Counted from the first letter of the stretch, positions 6,335-16,732 are shown. The stretch: 64,000 bases of DNA from JAHFRG01 sp041495205 (GCA_041495205.1 JBGQCF010000005.1:1-64000); one strand, 5' to 3'. The notes: a model not told the origin generated them from the sequence alone. Numbers and translations are program-made.

Positions 6335-8362
6335 GTGATTGTCACTTTCCCCAATAGCCCTTACAAGCTGCACCAGACGTTCGAGCCGGCCGGCGACCAG
6401 CCTGAAGCAATCACGCAACTGGTGGCGGGAATCAAGGACGGGCTCGCCTACCAAACGCTGCTGGGCGTGACCGGTTCGGGGAAAACCTACACCATAGCGC
6501 ATGTGATTGCCAGGCTCGGCCGCCCGGCAATCGTCATGGCTCCCAACAAGACGCTTGCCGCGCAGCTCTACTCCGAGTTCCGCGAGTTTTTTCCCGAGAG
6601 TGCAGTCGAGTACTTTGTTTCCTATTACGATTACTACCAGCCGGAAGCTTATGTGCCTTCACGCGATCTGTATATCGAGAAAGATTCCAGCATCAACGAG
6701 CATATCGAGCAGATGCGGCTCTCCGCCACCAAGTCGCTTTTGGAGAGGGAAGACTGCATAATCGTCGCCACCGTTTCGGCGATTTACGGCATCGGCGATC
6801 CGGTGGATTACCATGGCATGATCCTGCACCTGCGCGAAAAAGAAAAAATAACCCAGCGCGATGCCATCAAGCGTCTTGCCGAAATGCAGTATGAGCGCAA
6901 CGAGATTGAATTCAGGCGCGGCACTTTCCGCGTGCATGGCGACGTGCTGGACATCTTCCCCGCGGAAAGCTCCGAGACCGCGCTGCGGCTGACTTTGTTC
7001 GAGGATGAAGTGGAAAGCCTGTCGCTGTTCGATCCGCTGACCGGCCATATCCTGCAGCGGGTAGGGCGTTATACCATCTATCCCTCCAGCCATTACGTCA
7101 CGCCGCGCGACACCACGCTGCGCGCCATCGAGGCCATCAAGCTGGAATTGCGCGAGCGCATCGAGTATTTCCAGAAACACAACAAACTGATCGAAGCGCA
7201 GCGCATCGAGCAGCGCACTCGCTTCGATCTGGAAATGATGAACGAGCTGGGCTTTTGTAAAGGCATTGAAAACTACTCGCGGCACCTTTCGGGCAGAAAA
7301 GAAGGTGAGCCGCCGCCTACCCTGATTGATTATCTGCCGCCGAACGCCTTGATGGTCGTGGATGAGAGCCATGTCACCATCCCGCAACTCGGAGGCATGT
7401 ACCGCGGCGACCGTTCGCGCAAGGAGACACTGGTGGATTACGGTTTCCGGCTGCCGTCGGCCCTGGATAACCGCCCGCTGCGATTTGATGAATTTGAAGG
7501 CATCATGCGCCAAACTATATTCGTATCCGCGACACCTGCCGAATATGAGCGGGAACATTCGGGCCAGGTGGTGGAGCAGGTGGTGCGCCCGACCGGGCTG
7601 ATCGATCCTCGCGTGGAAGTGCGCCCCGCGGCGACCCAGGTTGATGATTTGCTTTCAGAAGCGAATGCCCGCGCAGCTTTAAAAGAGCGCGTTTTGGTGA
7701 CGACGCTCACCAAACGCATGGCGGAAGATCTTACCGATTATTTTGCCGACCATGGAATCAAGGTGCGCTACCTGCACTCGGACATCGAAACCGTTGAAAG
7801 AGTCGAAATCATCCGCGATCTGCGGCTGGGCGAATTCGACGTGCTAGTCGGCATCAACCTGCTGCGCGAAGGGCTGGACATTCCCGAAGTCTCGCTGGTG
7901 GCGATACTGGATGCCGACAAGGAAGGTTTCCTGCGCTCAGAGCGCTCGCTGATCCAGACCATGGGGCGCGCTGCAAGGCATATCAACGGTACCGCGATTC
8001 TGTACGCGGATACCATCACCGGCTCGATGCGCCGCGCTATGGATGAAACCGACCGGCGGCGCAAGAAGCAGATGCGTTATAACCTTGAGCGCGGCATTAC
8101 GCCGATAGGGATAAGCAAGCGCATCAAGGACATGATAGACGGCATTTACGATCCGCAGCTTGCGCAGCAGCAACTCAAGGCAGCGCAGAGTGAAGCGGTT
8201 TACCAGGCGATGAGCGAGAAGGAACTTACCAGGGAAGTGAAGCGTCGGGAGAAGGAGATGCTCGCCTGCGCCAGGAATCTGGAATTTGAGCGTGCGGCCG
8301 AACTGCGCGACCAGCTGAAGGAATTAAAACAAAAATTATTCGGGGTGGTGGAACCTACTTGA
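6335..8362 (+). CDS. uvrB: Excinuclease ABC subunit B
   Basis: 675 residues, full length, GTG start. Walker A GVTGSGKTYT lies near residue 43 and the beta-hairpin region YFVSYYDYYQPEAY near residue 92. Helicase motifs include VDESHVT and QTMGRAARH, and a C-terminal UVR domain follows (EKEMLACARNLEFERAAELRDQ). It works with UvrA and UvrC in nucleotide excision repair, loading at damage and verifying it. UvrC is encoded 40 kb away in the same window. I see no CTGT-N8-ACAG LexA box in the 84 bases between this gene and aspC. Confidence 0.97.
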   Translation: MIVTFPNSPYKLHQTFEPAGDQPEAITQLVAGIKDGLAYQTLLGVTGSGKTYTIAHVIARLGRPAIVMAPNKTLAAQLYSEFREFFPESAVEYFVSYYDYYQPEAYVPSRDLYIEKDSSINEHIEQMRLSATKSLLEREDCIIVATVSAIYGIGDPVDYHGMILHLREKEKITQRDAIKRLAEMQYERNEIEFRRGTFRVHGDVLDIFPAESSETALRLTLFEDEVESLSLFDPLTGHILQRVGRYTIYPSSHYVTPRDTTLRAIEAIKLELRERIEYFQKHNKLIEAQRIEQRTRFDLEMMNELGFCKGIENYSRHLSGRKEGEPPPTLIDYLPPNALMVVDESHVTIPQLGGMYRGDRSRKETLVDYGFRLPSALDNRPLRFDEFEGIMRQTIFVSATPAEYEREHSGQVVEQVVRPTGLIDPRVEVRPAATQVDDLLSEANARAALKERVLVTTLTKRMAEDLTDYFADHGIKVRYLHSDIETVERVEIIRDLRLGEFDVLVGINLLREGLDIPEVSLVAILDADKEGFLRSERSLIQTMGRAARHINGTAILYADTITGSMRRAMDETDRRRKKQMRYNLERGITPIGISKRIKDMIDGIYDPQLAQQQLKAAQSEAVYQAMSEKELTREVKRREKEMLACARNLEFERAAELRDQLKELKQKLFGVVEPT

Positions 8363-8446
8363 AGTGTTACTGTTCGATTACAATTGTGAGAAAAGAATCT
8401 TTATACCGGAATGAATGAGGGACTTGGGCGTTTATGAGGGTGAAGA

Positions 8447-9745
8447 ATGATGATTAATATTTTGAAGCTGGCAACAAGGCCCGAATACGTCGCAAGTCTT
8501 GCCGTAGGTTTTGTTGCAATCCTGGCGGGGTGCGACAGCAGCAGCAATGCGAAGCTGGCCAATCAGGGCCCACCTCCCGCGGTCGTCACGGTGGCGCAGC
8601 CGGTTGCAAAGGACGTGGTGGAATGGGACGAGTACACCGGCAGGCTGGAGGCGGTACAAGTGGTTGAAGTGCGCGCCCGGGTGAGCGGCTACATTTCCCA
8701 GGTGAATTTCAAGGACGGCGCGAAGGTGAAGAAGGGCGATCTACTGTATGTCATTGATCCGCGCCCGTACATCGCAGAGCGCGACCGTACCGCTGCTGAA
8801 GTCGAACGCGTCAGCGCGCAGCTCGAGCTTGCGAAAAACGATTTAGCGCGTGCCGAGCGGCTGCTTAAATCGCGCGCCATCTCGGAAGAAGAATACGATA
8901 CCCGCAGCAAAGGCGTGCGCCAGCAGGAAGCGGCGCTGCGCTCGGCGGAGGCGGTTCTGCAAGAGGCGAAGCTCAACGTGGAGTTCACCCAGCTGCGCGC
9001 GCCCATTGACGGAATCATCAGCAGAACGCTTAAGACCGTGGGCAACCTCGTGGTTGGCGGCAGTAATTCCGGTGAAGCGACGCTGCTCACCACCATGGGT
9101 TCCATCGATCCTATTTATGTATACATCGATGCCGACGAGCAATCGGTATTGAAATATCGGCGGCTCGCGCGCGAGGGATTGCGTGAGTCCGCCCGTCACG
9201 GCCCGATTCCGATGGAGCTTGAGCTCGCCGACGAGAAAAATTTTCCTCACAAGGGTTTCACTGATTTTGTGGAGCCGCGACTTGACCCAACTACAGGCAC
9301 AGTCAGGGCGCGCGGCGTGTTCCCCAACCCGGATGACCAGCTCAGCCCCGGCTTTTTTGTGCGCGTGCGCGTGCATGGCAGCGGCACCTATCCGGCGTTG
9401 CTGGTTTCAGACGCGGCGATCGGCGCGGACCAGGAGAAAAAGTTTGTTCTGGTCGTGAATGGCGACAACGTGGTGGAATATCGCGCGGTGAAACCGGGCC
9501 CTTTTATTGATGGCCTGCGCGTCATCCGTGAGGGGTTGAAACCCGGCGACTGGGTGATTGTGAATGGCCTGCAGCGTGTGCTCCCAGGGGTCAAGGTGAA
9601 CACGGAGAAGGTCGCTATGGCGAGCCTCGCGAAAGGGCGTGGTGCGAACGCGGCGGCGACAGACGGCGAAAAATTGCCGCCCAAGAAGCAGGACGATATG
9701 GAAAAAGCGACGCCTAAGAAACAGAAAGCGGGAGCTCGTCAGTGA
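8447..9745 (+). CDS. RND efflux periplasmic adaptor (membrane fusion protein), lipoprotein
   Basis: 432 residues. The signal sequence ends in the lipobox LAGC (Cys29), so the adaptor is lipid-anchored to the inner membrane. The HlyD/AcrA layout is complete: a biotinyl-lipoyl-like part (VRARVSGYISQVNF), an alpha-hairpin at about residues 105-165 (RTAAEVERVSAQLELAKNDL), the second lipoyl half (FTQLRAPIDGIISRT) and beta-barrel domains. The charged C-terminal tail (about residues 395-432) is rich in lysine. It links the RND pump to the outer membrane channel. It is the first gene of a three-gene operon and overlaps the pump gene by 4 bases. Confidence 0.92.
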   Translation: MMINILKLATRPEYVASLAVGFVAILAGCDSSSNAKLANQGPPPAVVTVAQPVAKDVVEWDEYTGRLEAVQVVEVRARVSGYISQVNFKDGAKVKKGDLLYVIDPRPYIAERDRTAAEVERVSAQLELAKNDLARAERLLKSRAISEEEYDTRSKGVRQQEAALRSAEAVLQEAKLNVEFTQLRAPIDGIISRTLKTVGNLVVGGSNSGEATLLTTMGSIDPIYVYIDADEQSVLKYRRLAREGLRESARHGPIPMELELADEKNFPHKGFTDFVEPRLDPTTGTVRARGVFPNPDDQLSPGFFVRVRVHGSGTYPALLVSDAAIGADQEKKFVLVVNGDNVVEYRAVKPGPFIDGLRVIREGLKPGDWVIVNGLQRVLPGVKVNTEKVAMASLAKGRGANAAATDGEKLPPKKQDDMEKATPKKQKAGARQ

Positions 9746-12700
9746 AGTTCGCGCACTTTTTCATTGACCGGCCGATTTTCGCCGCGGTCCTATCGATTAT
9801 TTTCGTGCTTGTCGGCACCATCGCGCTGTTCCAGCTGCCGGTGGCGCAACTCCCCAATGTCGCTCCGCCCACGATCGTGGTCAACGCGAGCTACCCCGGC
9901 GCCAACGCTGTGACGGTGGCCCAAACCGTGGCGACTCCCATCGAGCAGGAAGTGAATGGGGTCGAAAACATGCTTTACATGTCGTCGCAGTCCACCAGCG
10001 ACGGGCAGATGAACCTCACCGTCACGTTCAATCTCGGTACCGATCTCAACCAGGCACAGGTGCTGGTGCAAAACCGGGTGGCGATCGCGGAACCGAGACT
10101 TCCGGCGGAAGTGCGGCAGAACGGCATCACCACCAAGAAGCGCTCCCCCGATCTCACCATGGTGGTGCATCTGCTGTCGCCGGACAATACCTACGACCAG
10201 CTCTACGTGGGGAACTACGCTTATCTGCAGCTGAAGGACGTGCTGGCGCGCGTCCCCGGCGTGGGTGACGTGCTGGTGTTCGGCGCGCGCGACTACAGCA
10301 TGCGCATCTGGCTTGACCCAGGCAAAGTGGCGCAACGAAACCTGACCGCTACCGACGTCGTCAACGCCATCAGAGAGCAGAACGTGCAGGTAGCGGCAGG
10401 CGTCATCAACCAGCCGCCGGCGCCGAATACTCACGAGCTTCAGCTCACGGTCAACACCCTGGGCCGGCTGTGGACCGAAGAGCAGTTCGGCGACATCATC
10501 ATCAAGTCCGGCAACGAGGGCGAGGTCACGCATCTGCGCGACATCTCACGCATTGAGCTTGCCGCGCGCGACTACTCCGTCAACAGCTACCTCGGCGGCA
10601 AGCCCGCCGCTGCGCTGGTGATATTCCAGCTTCCTGGCACTAATTCGCTGGAGACTGCCAAGGCGGTGCGCGCCACCATGCAGAAACTCAAAGAGCGCTT
10701 CCCCAAGGGCCTCGACTACCGCATCGTTTACGACACCACGCTTTTCGTCCAGGAATCCATTCGCGCGGTGATTGAGACACTGATCGGGGCTATCCTTCTG
10801 GTGGTGATGGTGGTGATCGTGTTTCTGCAGACCTGGCGCGCTTCCATCATCCCCTTGCTTGCGGTGCCGGTCTCCCTTATTGGCACCTTCGCCGCCATGG
10901 CGGCGTTCGGGTTTTCGCTCAACAACTTGTCGCTGTTCGGGCTGGTGCTCGCAATCGGCATCGTGGTGGACGATGCCATCGTGGTGGTGGAGAACGTCGA
11001 GCGCAACATCGCGCTGGGGCTTACTCCGAGGGAGGCCACATTCAAGGCGATTGACGAGGTGGCCGGGCCGGTGATTGCGGTCGCGGTGGTGCTCGCCGCC
11101 GTGTTTGTCCCCACCGCATTCATCAGCGGATTGAACGGCCAGTTTTACCGCCAGTTCGCACTGACCATCGCGGTGTCTACCGTGATTTCCGCCTTCAATT
11201 CTCTCACGCTGAGCCCCGCCTTGTGCGCGCTGCTGTTGCAACCGCATGGCGCAAAAAAGGATTGGTTCACACGTTTTCTGGACCGCATCCTCGGCTGGTT
11301 TTTCCATTCATTCAACTGGGCGTTTGAACGCAGCAGAAACGGGTACACGCGCGTGGTCGCGCGTGTGATCAGGATGAGCGCCATCATGCTGGTCATTTAT
11401 GCGGGGCTGCTTGGCGCCACCTGGCTGGGCTTTGCCAAAGTGCCCACCGGCTTCATCCCATCCCAGGATCAGGGCTACCTCATCACCTACATTCAACTTC
11501 CCGACGCGGCCTCGCTTGCGCGCACCGACGCGGTGGTGCAACGCGTGGCGGCCATTGCGCGCGAAAACCCCGGCGTGCTCAACACCGTGGAATTTGCTGG
11601 ATTCGGCGTGGTGAGTTTTGCCAATACGTCCAATACAGCGAGCATTTTTTTGCCGCTCAAGCCGTTTGCCGAGCGCGAGCACGATCCTAATCTCTCGGGC
11701 GAGAAAATCGCTGCCACGCTGCGCGAAAAATTGAGCGTGATCCAGGACGCGTTCGTTGGCGTGTTCTTACCGCCTCCGGTGCGCGGCGTGAGCACACTGG
11801 GGGGCTTCAAGATGCAGATTCAGGACCGGGGCGGTGCCGGCCTGCAAGCGCTGCAGGCGGCCGCGCAAAAACTCGCGGATGCCGCCAATCATCAGCCCGA
11901 ACTGCAAGGCGTGTTCACCAGCTTCCGCGCCAACACGCCTCAGCTCTACCTGGATGTGGACCGCACCAAGGCCAAATCCATGCAGGTGCCATTGAGCGAT
12001 GTTTTCAGCACGCTGCAGATTTATCTGGGCTCGCTCTACGTCAATGATTTCAATTTGTTCGGCCGCACCTACCAAGTCAGGGTGCAGGCGGACGCGCCGT
12101 TCCGCTTGAGCGCGGATGACATTCGTTTGCTCAAGACGCGCAATGTCAAGGGCGACATGGTGCCATTGGGCACGCTGGTATCGGTCAAGGAAACGACCGG
12201 TGCGGACCGGGTGACGCGCTACAACCTGTTTCCCGCCGCGGAACTGAACGGCAACACCGCACCCGGCTTGAGCTCCAGCCAGGCCATCGGAATCATGGAT
12301 AATCTCGCAAAGAAAGAACTGCCCAGGGAATTCGGCACTGAATGGACCGAACTGATCTTCCAGCAGATTCTCGCGGGCAACAGCGCCATCGTCATCTTTC
12401 CGCTGTCGGTGGTGTTCGTCTTCCTGGCGCTCGCTGCCTTGTATGAAAGCTGGTCATTGCCGCTCGCGATTATTCTCATCGTGCCGATGTGTTTGTTGTT
12501 CGCCATCACCGGCGTGTGGCTGCGGGGATTCGACAATAACATCTTCACCCAGATCGGCTTCGTAGTGCTGGTGGGTCTCGCCTGCAAGAACGCGATTTTG
12601 ATCGTTGAATTCGCCAAGCAGCACCAGGACCGGGGGATGAACCGGTTCGATGCCGCAATCGAAGCATGCAAGCTGCGCCTGCGACCCATCCTGATGACGT

Positions 12701-12960
12701 CTTTTGCCTTCATCTTCGGTGTTCTGCCGCTGGTATTTTCCGTAGGGGCCGGCGCAGAAATGCGCCAGGCATTGGGGACGGCGGTATTCAGCGGCATGCT
12801 GGGTGTGACGTTTTTTGGAATATTTTTGACTCCCGTGTTCTATGTGGTGATCCGCAAGTTTGTCGAGCGGCGCGAGGCGCGGCTGGCGATTGCCGCCGCT
12901 ACGCAGGCAGGTGGCGCGGCCCGCGATGGAGCGCCCGCCGCCAAACACGAGCCCGAATAA
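9742..12960 (+). CDS. RND (HAE1) multidrug efflux pump, AcrB/MexB-like
   Basis: 1072 residues, the usual length for hydrophobe/amphiphile efflux pumps. The N-terminus is MKFAHFFIDRPIFAAVLSII. Transmembrane helix 4 carries the proton-relay pair in GIVVDDAIVVVENVER. Two large periplasmic loops lie between helices 1-2 and 7-8. Helix 10-11 holds the conserved GLACKNAILIVEFAK lysine region. It forms a trimer in the inner membrane and exports drugs, dyes or detergents by proton antiport through the neighbouring adaptor and channel. It lies between those genes with no spacing. No TetR or MarR regulator is adjacent. Confidence 0.95.
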   Translation: MKFAHFFIDRPIFAAVLSIIFVLVGTIALFQLPVAQLPNVAPPTIVVNASYPGANAVTVAQTVATPIEQEVNGVENMLYMSSQSTSDGQMNLTVTFNLGTDLNQAQVLVQNRVAIAEPRLPAEVRQNGITTKKRSPDLTMVVHLLSPDNTYDQLYVGNYAYLQLKDVLARVPGVGDVLVFGARDYSMRIWLDPGKVAQRNLTATDVVNAIREQNVQVAAGVINQPPAPNTHELQLTVNTLGRLWTEEQFGDIIIKSGNEGEVTHLRDISRIELAARDYSVNSYLGGKPAAALVIFQLPGTNSLETAKAVRATMQKLKERFPKGLDYRIVYDTTLFVQESIRAVIETLIGAILLVVMVVIVFLQTWRASIIPLLAVPVSLIGTFAAMAAFGFSLNNLSLFGLVLAIGIVVDDAIVVVENVERNIALGLTPREATFKAIDEVAGPVIAVAVVLAAVFVPTAFISGLNGQFYRQFALTIAVSTVISAFNSLTLSPALCALLLQPHGAKKDWFTRFLDRILGWFFHSFNWAFERSRNGYTRVVARVIRMSAIMLVIYAGLLGATWLGFAKVPTGFIPSQDQGYLITYIQLPDAASLARTDAVVQRVAAIARENPGVLNTVEFAGFGVVSFANTSNTASIFLPLKPFAEREHDPNLSGEKIAATLREKLSVIQDAFVGVFLPPPVRGVSTLGGFKMQIQDRGGAGLQALQAAAQKLADAANHQPELQGVFTSFRANTPQLYLDVDRTKAKSMQVPLSDVFSTLQIYLGSLYVNDFNLFGRTYQVRVQADAPFRLSADDIRLLKTRNVKGDMVPLGTLVSVKETTGADRVTRYNLFPAAELNGNTAPGLSSSQAIGIMDNLAKKELPREFGTEWTELIFQQILAGNSAIVIFPLSVVFVFLALAALYESWSLPLAIILIVPMCLLFAITGVWLRGFDNNIFTQIGFVVLVGLACKNAILIVEFAKQHQDRGMNRFDAAIEACKLRLRPILMTSFAFIFGVLPLVFSVGAGAEMRQALGTAVFSGMLGVTFFGIFLTPVFYVVIRKFVERREARLAIAAATQAGGAARDGAPAAKHEPE

Positions 12961-14436
12961 ATGAAAAACATTAACGTGGCGGGCAGACCCAAATTTTCCG
13001 GATTCGTGGATTTTTCAGGGCTGCTTCGCCTGGTGAGCACTGCATATGTAGTGGCCTTGGCGGGCTGTGCGCTGGTCGGGCCTGATTACAAGAAGCCGGA
13101 TATGCCGGTCGAAGAGGACTTTGCCAATGCAAACCAGGAAGGGGTGACTACGGCAAACGCTGAAGCCGCCTGGTGGAAAGGATTCAACGACGAGAACCTC
13201 AACCGCTATATTGAAGCCGCGATTTCCGCCAATCATGATTTGCGCATCGCCACGGCAAACCTGCTGGAAGCGCGGGCACTCCAGGTTCAGGTGGGTTACG
13301 ATCGCTTTCCGACTGTAACTGCAGCAGCCAGCTATACCAAGGAGCGCGCAGCCAGGGACGCAACACTTCCCGGCTCGTCACGCAATAGCGGGCTTTTCCA
13401 AGCCGGTTTCGATGCGTTCTGGGAGCTTGATTTCTTCGGACGCGTGCGCCGTAACATCGAGGCTGCGACAGCGGACGTCGAGGCGGCGGAGGCGTCGCGC
13501 CGTGACGTGATGGTGAGCCTCATCGCCGAGGTCGCCCGGAACTACTTCGAGTTGCGGGGCGAGCAGAACCAGCTGCAGGTGGCCGGGGACAATGCGAAAA
13601 ACCAGCAGGAAACCCTGGATCTCACCCTCGCGGTGCTGGAAGGAGGACGGGGCACTGAACTCGATACCGCCAATGCGCGACAGCAGTTAAACACTACGCT
13701 TGCCACCATTCCACTACTTGAAGCGTCTGTCCGACGCACTATATATAGACTCAGCGTGCTGACCGGCCAGCCGCCGCAAGCGCTGGTCGCGGAGCTCGAT
13801 GAACCTGTGCCGCTGCCTGAGTACAGCGGACCGGTTGCGCTCGGACATCCTGAAGACTTGCTGCGGCGGCGTCCCGATATCCGGGTTGCTGAAAGAAGCC
13901 TGGCGGCTGCCACGGCGCGCGTCGGGGTGGCGGTTGCCGATCTTTTCCCCCGCGTCACCTTTAATGGCAGCGTTGGATACGAAGCTCATAATCTGTCCGG
14001 GCTCGGCAGGAGCGGCAGCGATACTTATTCCATCATTCCCTCGATCAGTTGGGCGGCGTTCAACCTGGGAAGGGTGCGTGCCGGAATACGGGCTGCGGAT
14101 GCGCGCACGGAAGCCAATCTTGCGTTTTACGAAAAAACCGTGCTGACCGCGCTGGAGGAAACCGAGGACGCACTCGTCAACTTCGGACGCGAGCGCGTGA
14201 GGCGCGATTATCTGCGGGCGGCAGCGGCGGCCAGCAGGGAAGCAGCGGCACTTTCGCGACAGCGCTACCAGGAAGGAATTGCCACCTTCTTGACTGAACT
14301 AGATGCCGAGCGCAGGCTGCTTGATACCGAGCAGCAGTTGGCGCAGAGCGAAACCAGCACTGCGACCGCGCTGGTGGCCGTTTATAAGGCGCTGGGTGGG
14401 GGTTGGGAAATCGAGCAGCCGCTTGCCGCGCAGTAA
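12961..14436 (+). CDS. Outer membrane efflux lipoprotein (OprM/NodT family)
   Basis: 491 residues. The lipobox LAGC has Cys36 as anchor, after a somewhat long N-terminus; a later start could be used. The mature start GPDYKKPDMPV is typical of NodT-type channels. Two OEP repeats follow. Alpha-barrel signatures appear at LDFFGRVRRNIEAA and SWAAFNLGRVRAGI, with RRRPDIRVAERSLAAATA between them. It forms the trimeric outer membrane tunnel for the RND pump. The ATG directly follows the pump's stop codon. Confidence 0.93.
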   Translation: MKNINVAGRPKFSGFVDFSGLLRLVSTAYVVALAGCALVGPDYKKPDMPVEEDFANANQEGVTTANAEAAWWKGFNDENLNRYIEAAISANHDLRIATANLLEARALQVQVGYDRFPTVTAAASYTKERAARDATLPGSSRNSGLFQAGFDAFWELDFFGRVRRNIEAATADVEAAEASRRDVMVSLIAEVARNYFELRGEQNQLQVAGDNAKNQQETLDLTLAVLEGGRGTELDTANARQQLNTTLATIPLLEASVRRTIYRLSVLTGQPPQALVAELDEPVPLPEYSGPVALGHPEDLLRRRPDIRVAERSLAAATARVGVAVADLFPRVTFNGSVGYEAHNLSGLGRSGSDTYSIIPSISWAAFNLGRVRAGIRAADARTEANLAFYEKTVLTALEETEDALVNFGRERVRRDYLRAAAAASREAAALSRQRYQEGIATFLTELDAERRLLDTEQQLAQSETSTATALVAVYKALGGGWEIEQPLAAQ

Positions 14437-14648
14437 GTCGTTTAGTAATCCGCACAAGAAGTTTGGTCTTGTTTCGCTTATCCCGCACTTTTGAAAATTC
14501 AAACCGGCTGTTCCTCCGACAAATGAGCTGGCGGGTTGATTTACCGGCTTTAGCACCAATTTAAAAGAAACTTGAGTTGAAGCGGCGAAGTAAGCATGTC
14601 TGGGGAAATCGGATCAGAAATGTAATTTACAGAAACGTTGCAGCGCCT

Positions 14649-15950
14649 TCACAGGGATCTCAAGAATTCAAGCAGCGCTTCGCGATCCGGGGTGGAAAGC
14701 CCCTGGAAGTTGCGGGTCACCGTGCTTGCTTCACCGCGGTGTCGCTGGATCGCATCGGAAAACGTGACCGATGCGCCGTCGTGCATCAATCGAGTCCGCA
14801 GCCTCACACCCCACAGAGGCGCCGTGCGCACCTTGTTTCGCGTGGCCTGCATGCGCTCAAGTGAGAAGTTCTTCCAGGAAATTTTGTACGCGTTGCGACC
14901 ATAGTGTTCATCCATCGCCATGACTATCCCGTCGCCTGTTCCCACGTTGTGCAACAGAAAATCCGAGAACGGATGAAACGTTTTTTCTCCCAGTGCGTCG
15001 GGAATTTCAAAAGTGCCGCCGTTGATCATCGTTCCCGCCCGCGCGGTCGTTAGAGTGCGTGCGTGACAGGTGGAGCAGCCGACTCTGTCGAATAGCTTTG
15101 ATCCCCGCTTCACTTTCAGGGTCTCCGCGAGCACGCTGTCGCGCGCCGGAGTTTTGGTGGCGCGGATAAAACGGGCAAACTTGTCCACATCATCCAACCC
15201 GTCGGCCCCGGCAGTATTGTTGGGTTCGGGCGCCGTATTGCAGAGATTGGTGACTTCGTCGGGAAACAGCCGGCTGGTGATGCCCATTTCATTCAGGTAG
15301 GCATCGCCGGAGAACGACAACAGGCTTGCTTGCTGATTCTTCCAGCCGAACCGTCCGACACCTGTGTGCCCGGGAGCTTCGACGATAGGAACGCGAAGCA
15401 CCTGGCCGCAGATTTTCCCGTGGGTGCTTCGACACTGCTTGCGTGCAAGCTCAATCAGGGTCTGATCAGCGACAGCTTCAACGAACCCGTCGCCCAGAAG
15501 GTTAAGCGAGATGCGGGTTGTGCGGATGGTTTCGGATTGGGGCACGCGTTCATGAATTTCCGTATCAGGAAAATCCTCATTCGGACAGATGGCGCGGTCA
15601 TTCACCAGCGATCGGCCGGTGATGATTTCGGCGCCCCGGGCAATAGGAATCCTTGGATTTCGGAAGCGACCGTCCGGTCCGAGATGGCCGACGCGCAATT
15701 CCGTAATCTGGCTCGCGCTGCCCGATTTCGGATCCTGATGACACTCGCGGCAGGACTGCGCGTTGTAGAGAGGACCCAGGCCGTCCTCTACGGTCTCGAC
15801 CTCGTCAAAATTTTCCTGGTCAGCCTGGTGAGTGGCCTCATCCACCATGCCGTTGCTCTTATCGTCAAATCCGGCAGGCGCTTCTGAAGGCAGTTGGGCG
15901 ATCGAAGTAAGAGCAAGACATAGACCGGCAATCGCTAGCACGATTTTCAT
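14649..15950 (-). CDS. Di-haem DUF1111 (DHOR) protein, putative thiol oxidoreductase
   Basis: 433 residues with a signal peptide (cleavage near residue 19 or 26), so it is periplasmic. Two CxxCH haem-c motifs are present: CRECH at 67-71 and CSTCH at 292-296. The spacing, the FGWKNQQASLLSFSGDAYLNEMGITS region and the C-terminal LRTRLMHDG segment fit DUF1111, the DHOR family distantly related to di-haem peroxidases and often named thiol oxidoreductase. The true reaction is not established. It is monocistronic as seen. The 14437-14648 stretch between it and the efflux operon is non-coding, with no clear terminator. Confidence 0.88.
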   Translation of the reverse strand: MKIVLAIAGLCLALTSIAQLPSEAPAGFDDKSNGMVDEATHQADQENFDEVETVEDGLGPLYNAQSCRECHQDPKSGSASQITELRVGHLGPDGRFRNPRIPIARGAEIITGRSLVNDRAICPNEDFPDTEIHERVPQSETIRTTRISLNLLGDGFVEAVADQTLIELARKQCRSTHGKICGQVLRVPIVEAPGHTGVGRFGWKNQQASLLSFSGDAYLNEMGITSRLFPDEVTNLCNTAPEPNNTAGADGLDDVDKFARFIRATKTPARDSVLAETLKVKRGSKLFDRVGCSTCHARTLTTARAGTMINGGTFEIPDALGEKTFHPFSDFLLHNVGTGDGIVMAMDEHYGRNAYKISWKNFSLERMQATRNKVRTAPLWGVRLRTRLMHDGASVTFSDAIQRHRGEASTVTRNFQGLSTPDREALLEFLRSL

Positions 15951-16155
15951 GGGTTTGCTCCATTACTGCGACCAAGGGTCATGGTCATGGAAGTGTGCCG
16001 CTCGTGGTTGGGGGTGGGACGGCAGTCTGTTGGGTAAATTACATGGTTTTGGTTTTTGAGTCAACGCGGGAAGGTTCGACACAGAGCGATAAAATGAGGT
16101 CGAAGACAAATTAATTTTGTTTTGAACTGATATTATAACGGGCATTTGGCAATCT

Positions 16156-16686
16156 TTGTTTCACATTCCCAGAGAGTCTGTGCCTTTTGCCTATTACAAA
16201 CGGTTAAACAGAGCGCAACAGCGGATTTACCGCCGCAGCGACGGGATTCGTTCAATTCAGTTGCCGGAAACACGTTTTGATTCCTTGCTTGAGGCGCTTG
16301 AAAACAACCTCAAGTGCGATCAAACCAAGGAAGTGGAAACCGTTTGCCAGCGTATCCTCGACCGGTTGAATGCAGCGCTAAACGTCTCTGCGGCGCGGGT
16401 TAAGGTTTACGCAACGCGGCCCCACGGGCGATGGGGCGAACTCCAAGGTCTTTACACTCCGGCTGATGACCGCGATTTGGCGCAAATCGAGGTCTGGATG
16501 CGCACCGCACAGCGCCGGCAGGTCGTGGCTTTCCGAACCTTCTTGAGAACATTGTTGCACGAGCTTTGCCATCATCTGGATTACGAATTGCTGAAGCTGC
16601 CGGAGAGTTTTCACACCGAGGGCTTTTACCAACGTGAGTCGAGCCTGTTAAATCAACTCGCTCCACAGAAGCAAACAGTTGTCTAA
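16156..16686 (+). CDS. Zincin-like putative metallopeptidase
   Basis: 176 residues. HELCH at 135-139 gives the HExxH zinc motif, and FHTEGFYQRES at 152-162 supplies a possible third ligand (His153 or Glu155). There is no signal peptide and the N-terminal part is basic, so it is probably cytoplasmic. The family is not named with certainty; it resembles SprT-like or other short zincins only in the motif. The TTG at 16156 gives the longest frame. A GTG 24 bases further in, preceded by AGAGAG, is an equally good start. It lies between the di-haem gene and the tyrosine phosphatase, and is followed by a short gap on the same strand. Confidence 0.65.
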   Translation: MFHIPRESVPFAYYKRLNRAQQRIYRRSDGIRSIQLPETRFDSLLEALENNLKCDQTKEVETVCQRILDRLNAALNVSAARVKVYATRPHGRWGELQGLYTPADDRDLAQIEVWMRTAQRRQVVAFRTFLRTLLHELCHHLDYELLKLPESFHTEGFYQRESSLLNQLAPQKQTVV

Positions 16687-16732
16687 AATATTACTTTTAC
16701 TACGGGTTCTCTCCCTTGGGTAAATAGATAGA

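Noticed and set aside
6251..6502. N-terminal extension of the aminotransferase (84 more codons)
   Set aside because: It overlaps uvrB, has no family resemblance, and the TTG at 6250 has a good ribosome binding site and the family start.
6659..7558. 299-codon minus-strand frame inside uvrB
   Set aside because: Shadow of uvrB on the other strand, no recognisable domains.
10546..11307. Long minus-strand frame inside the RND pump gene
   Set aside because: Histidine-rich shadow of a GC-rich gene with strong third-position bias; no motif.
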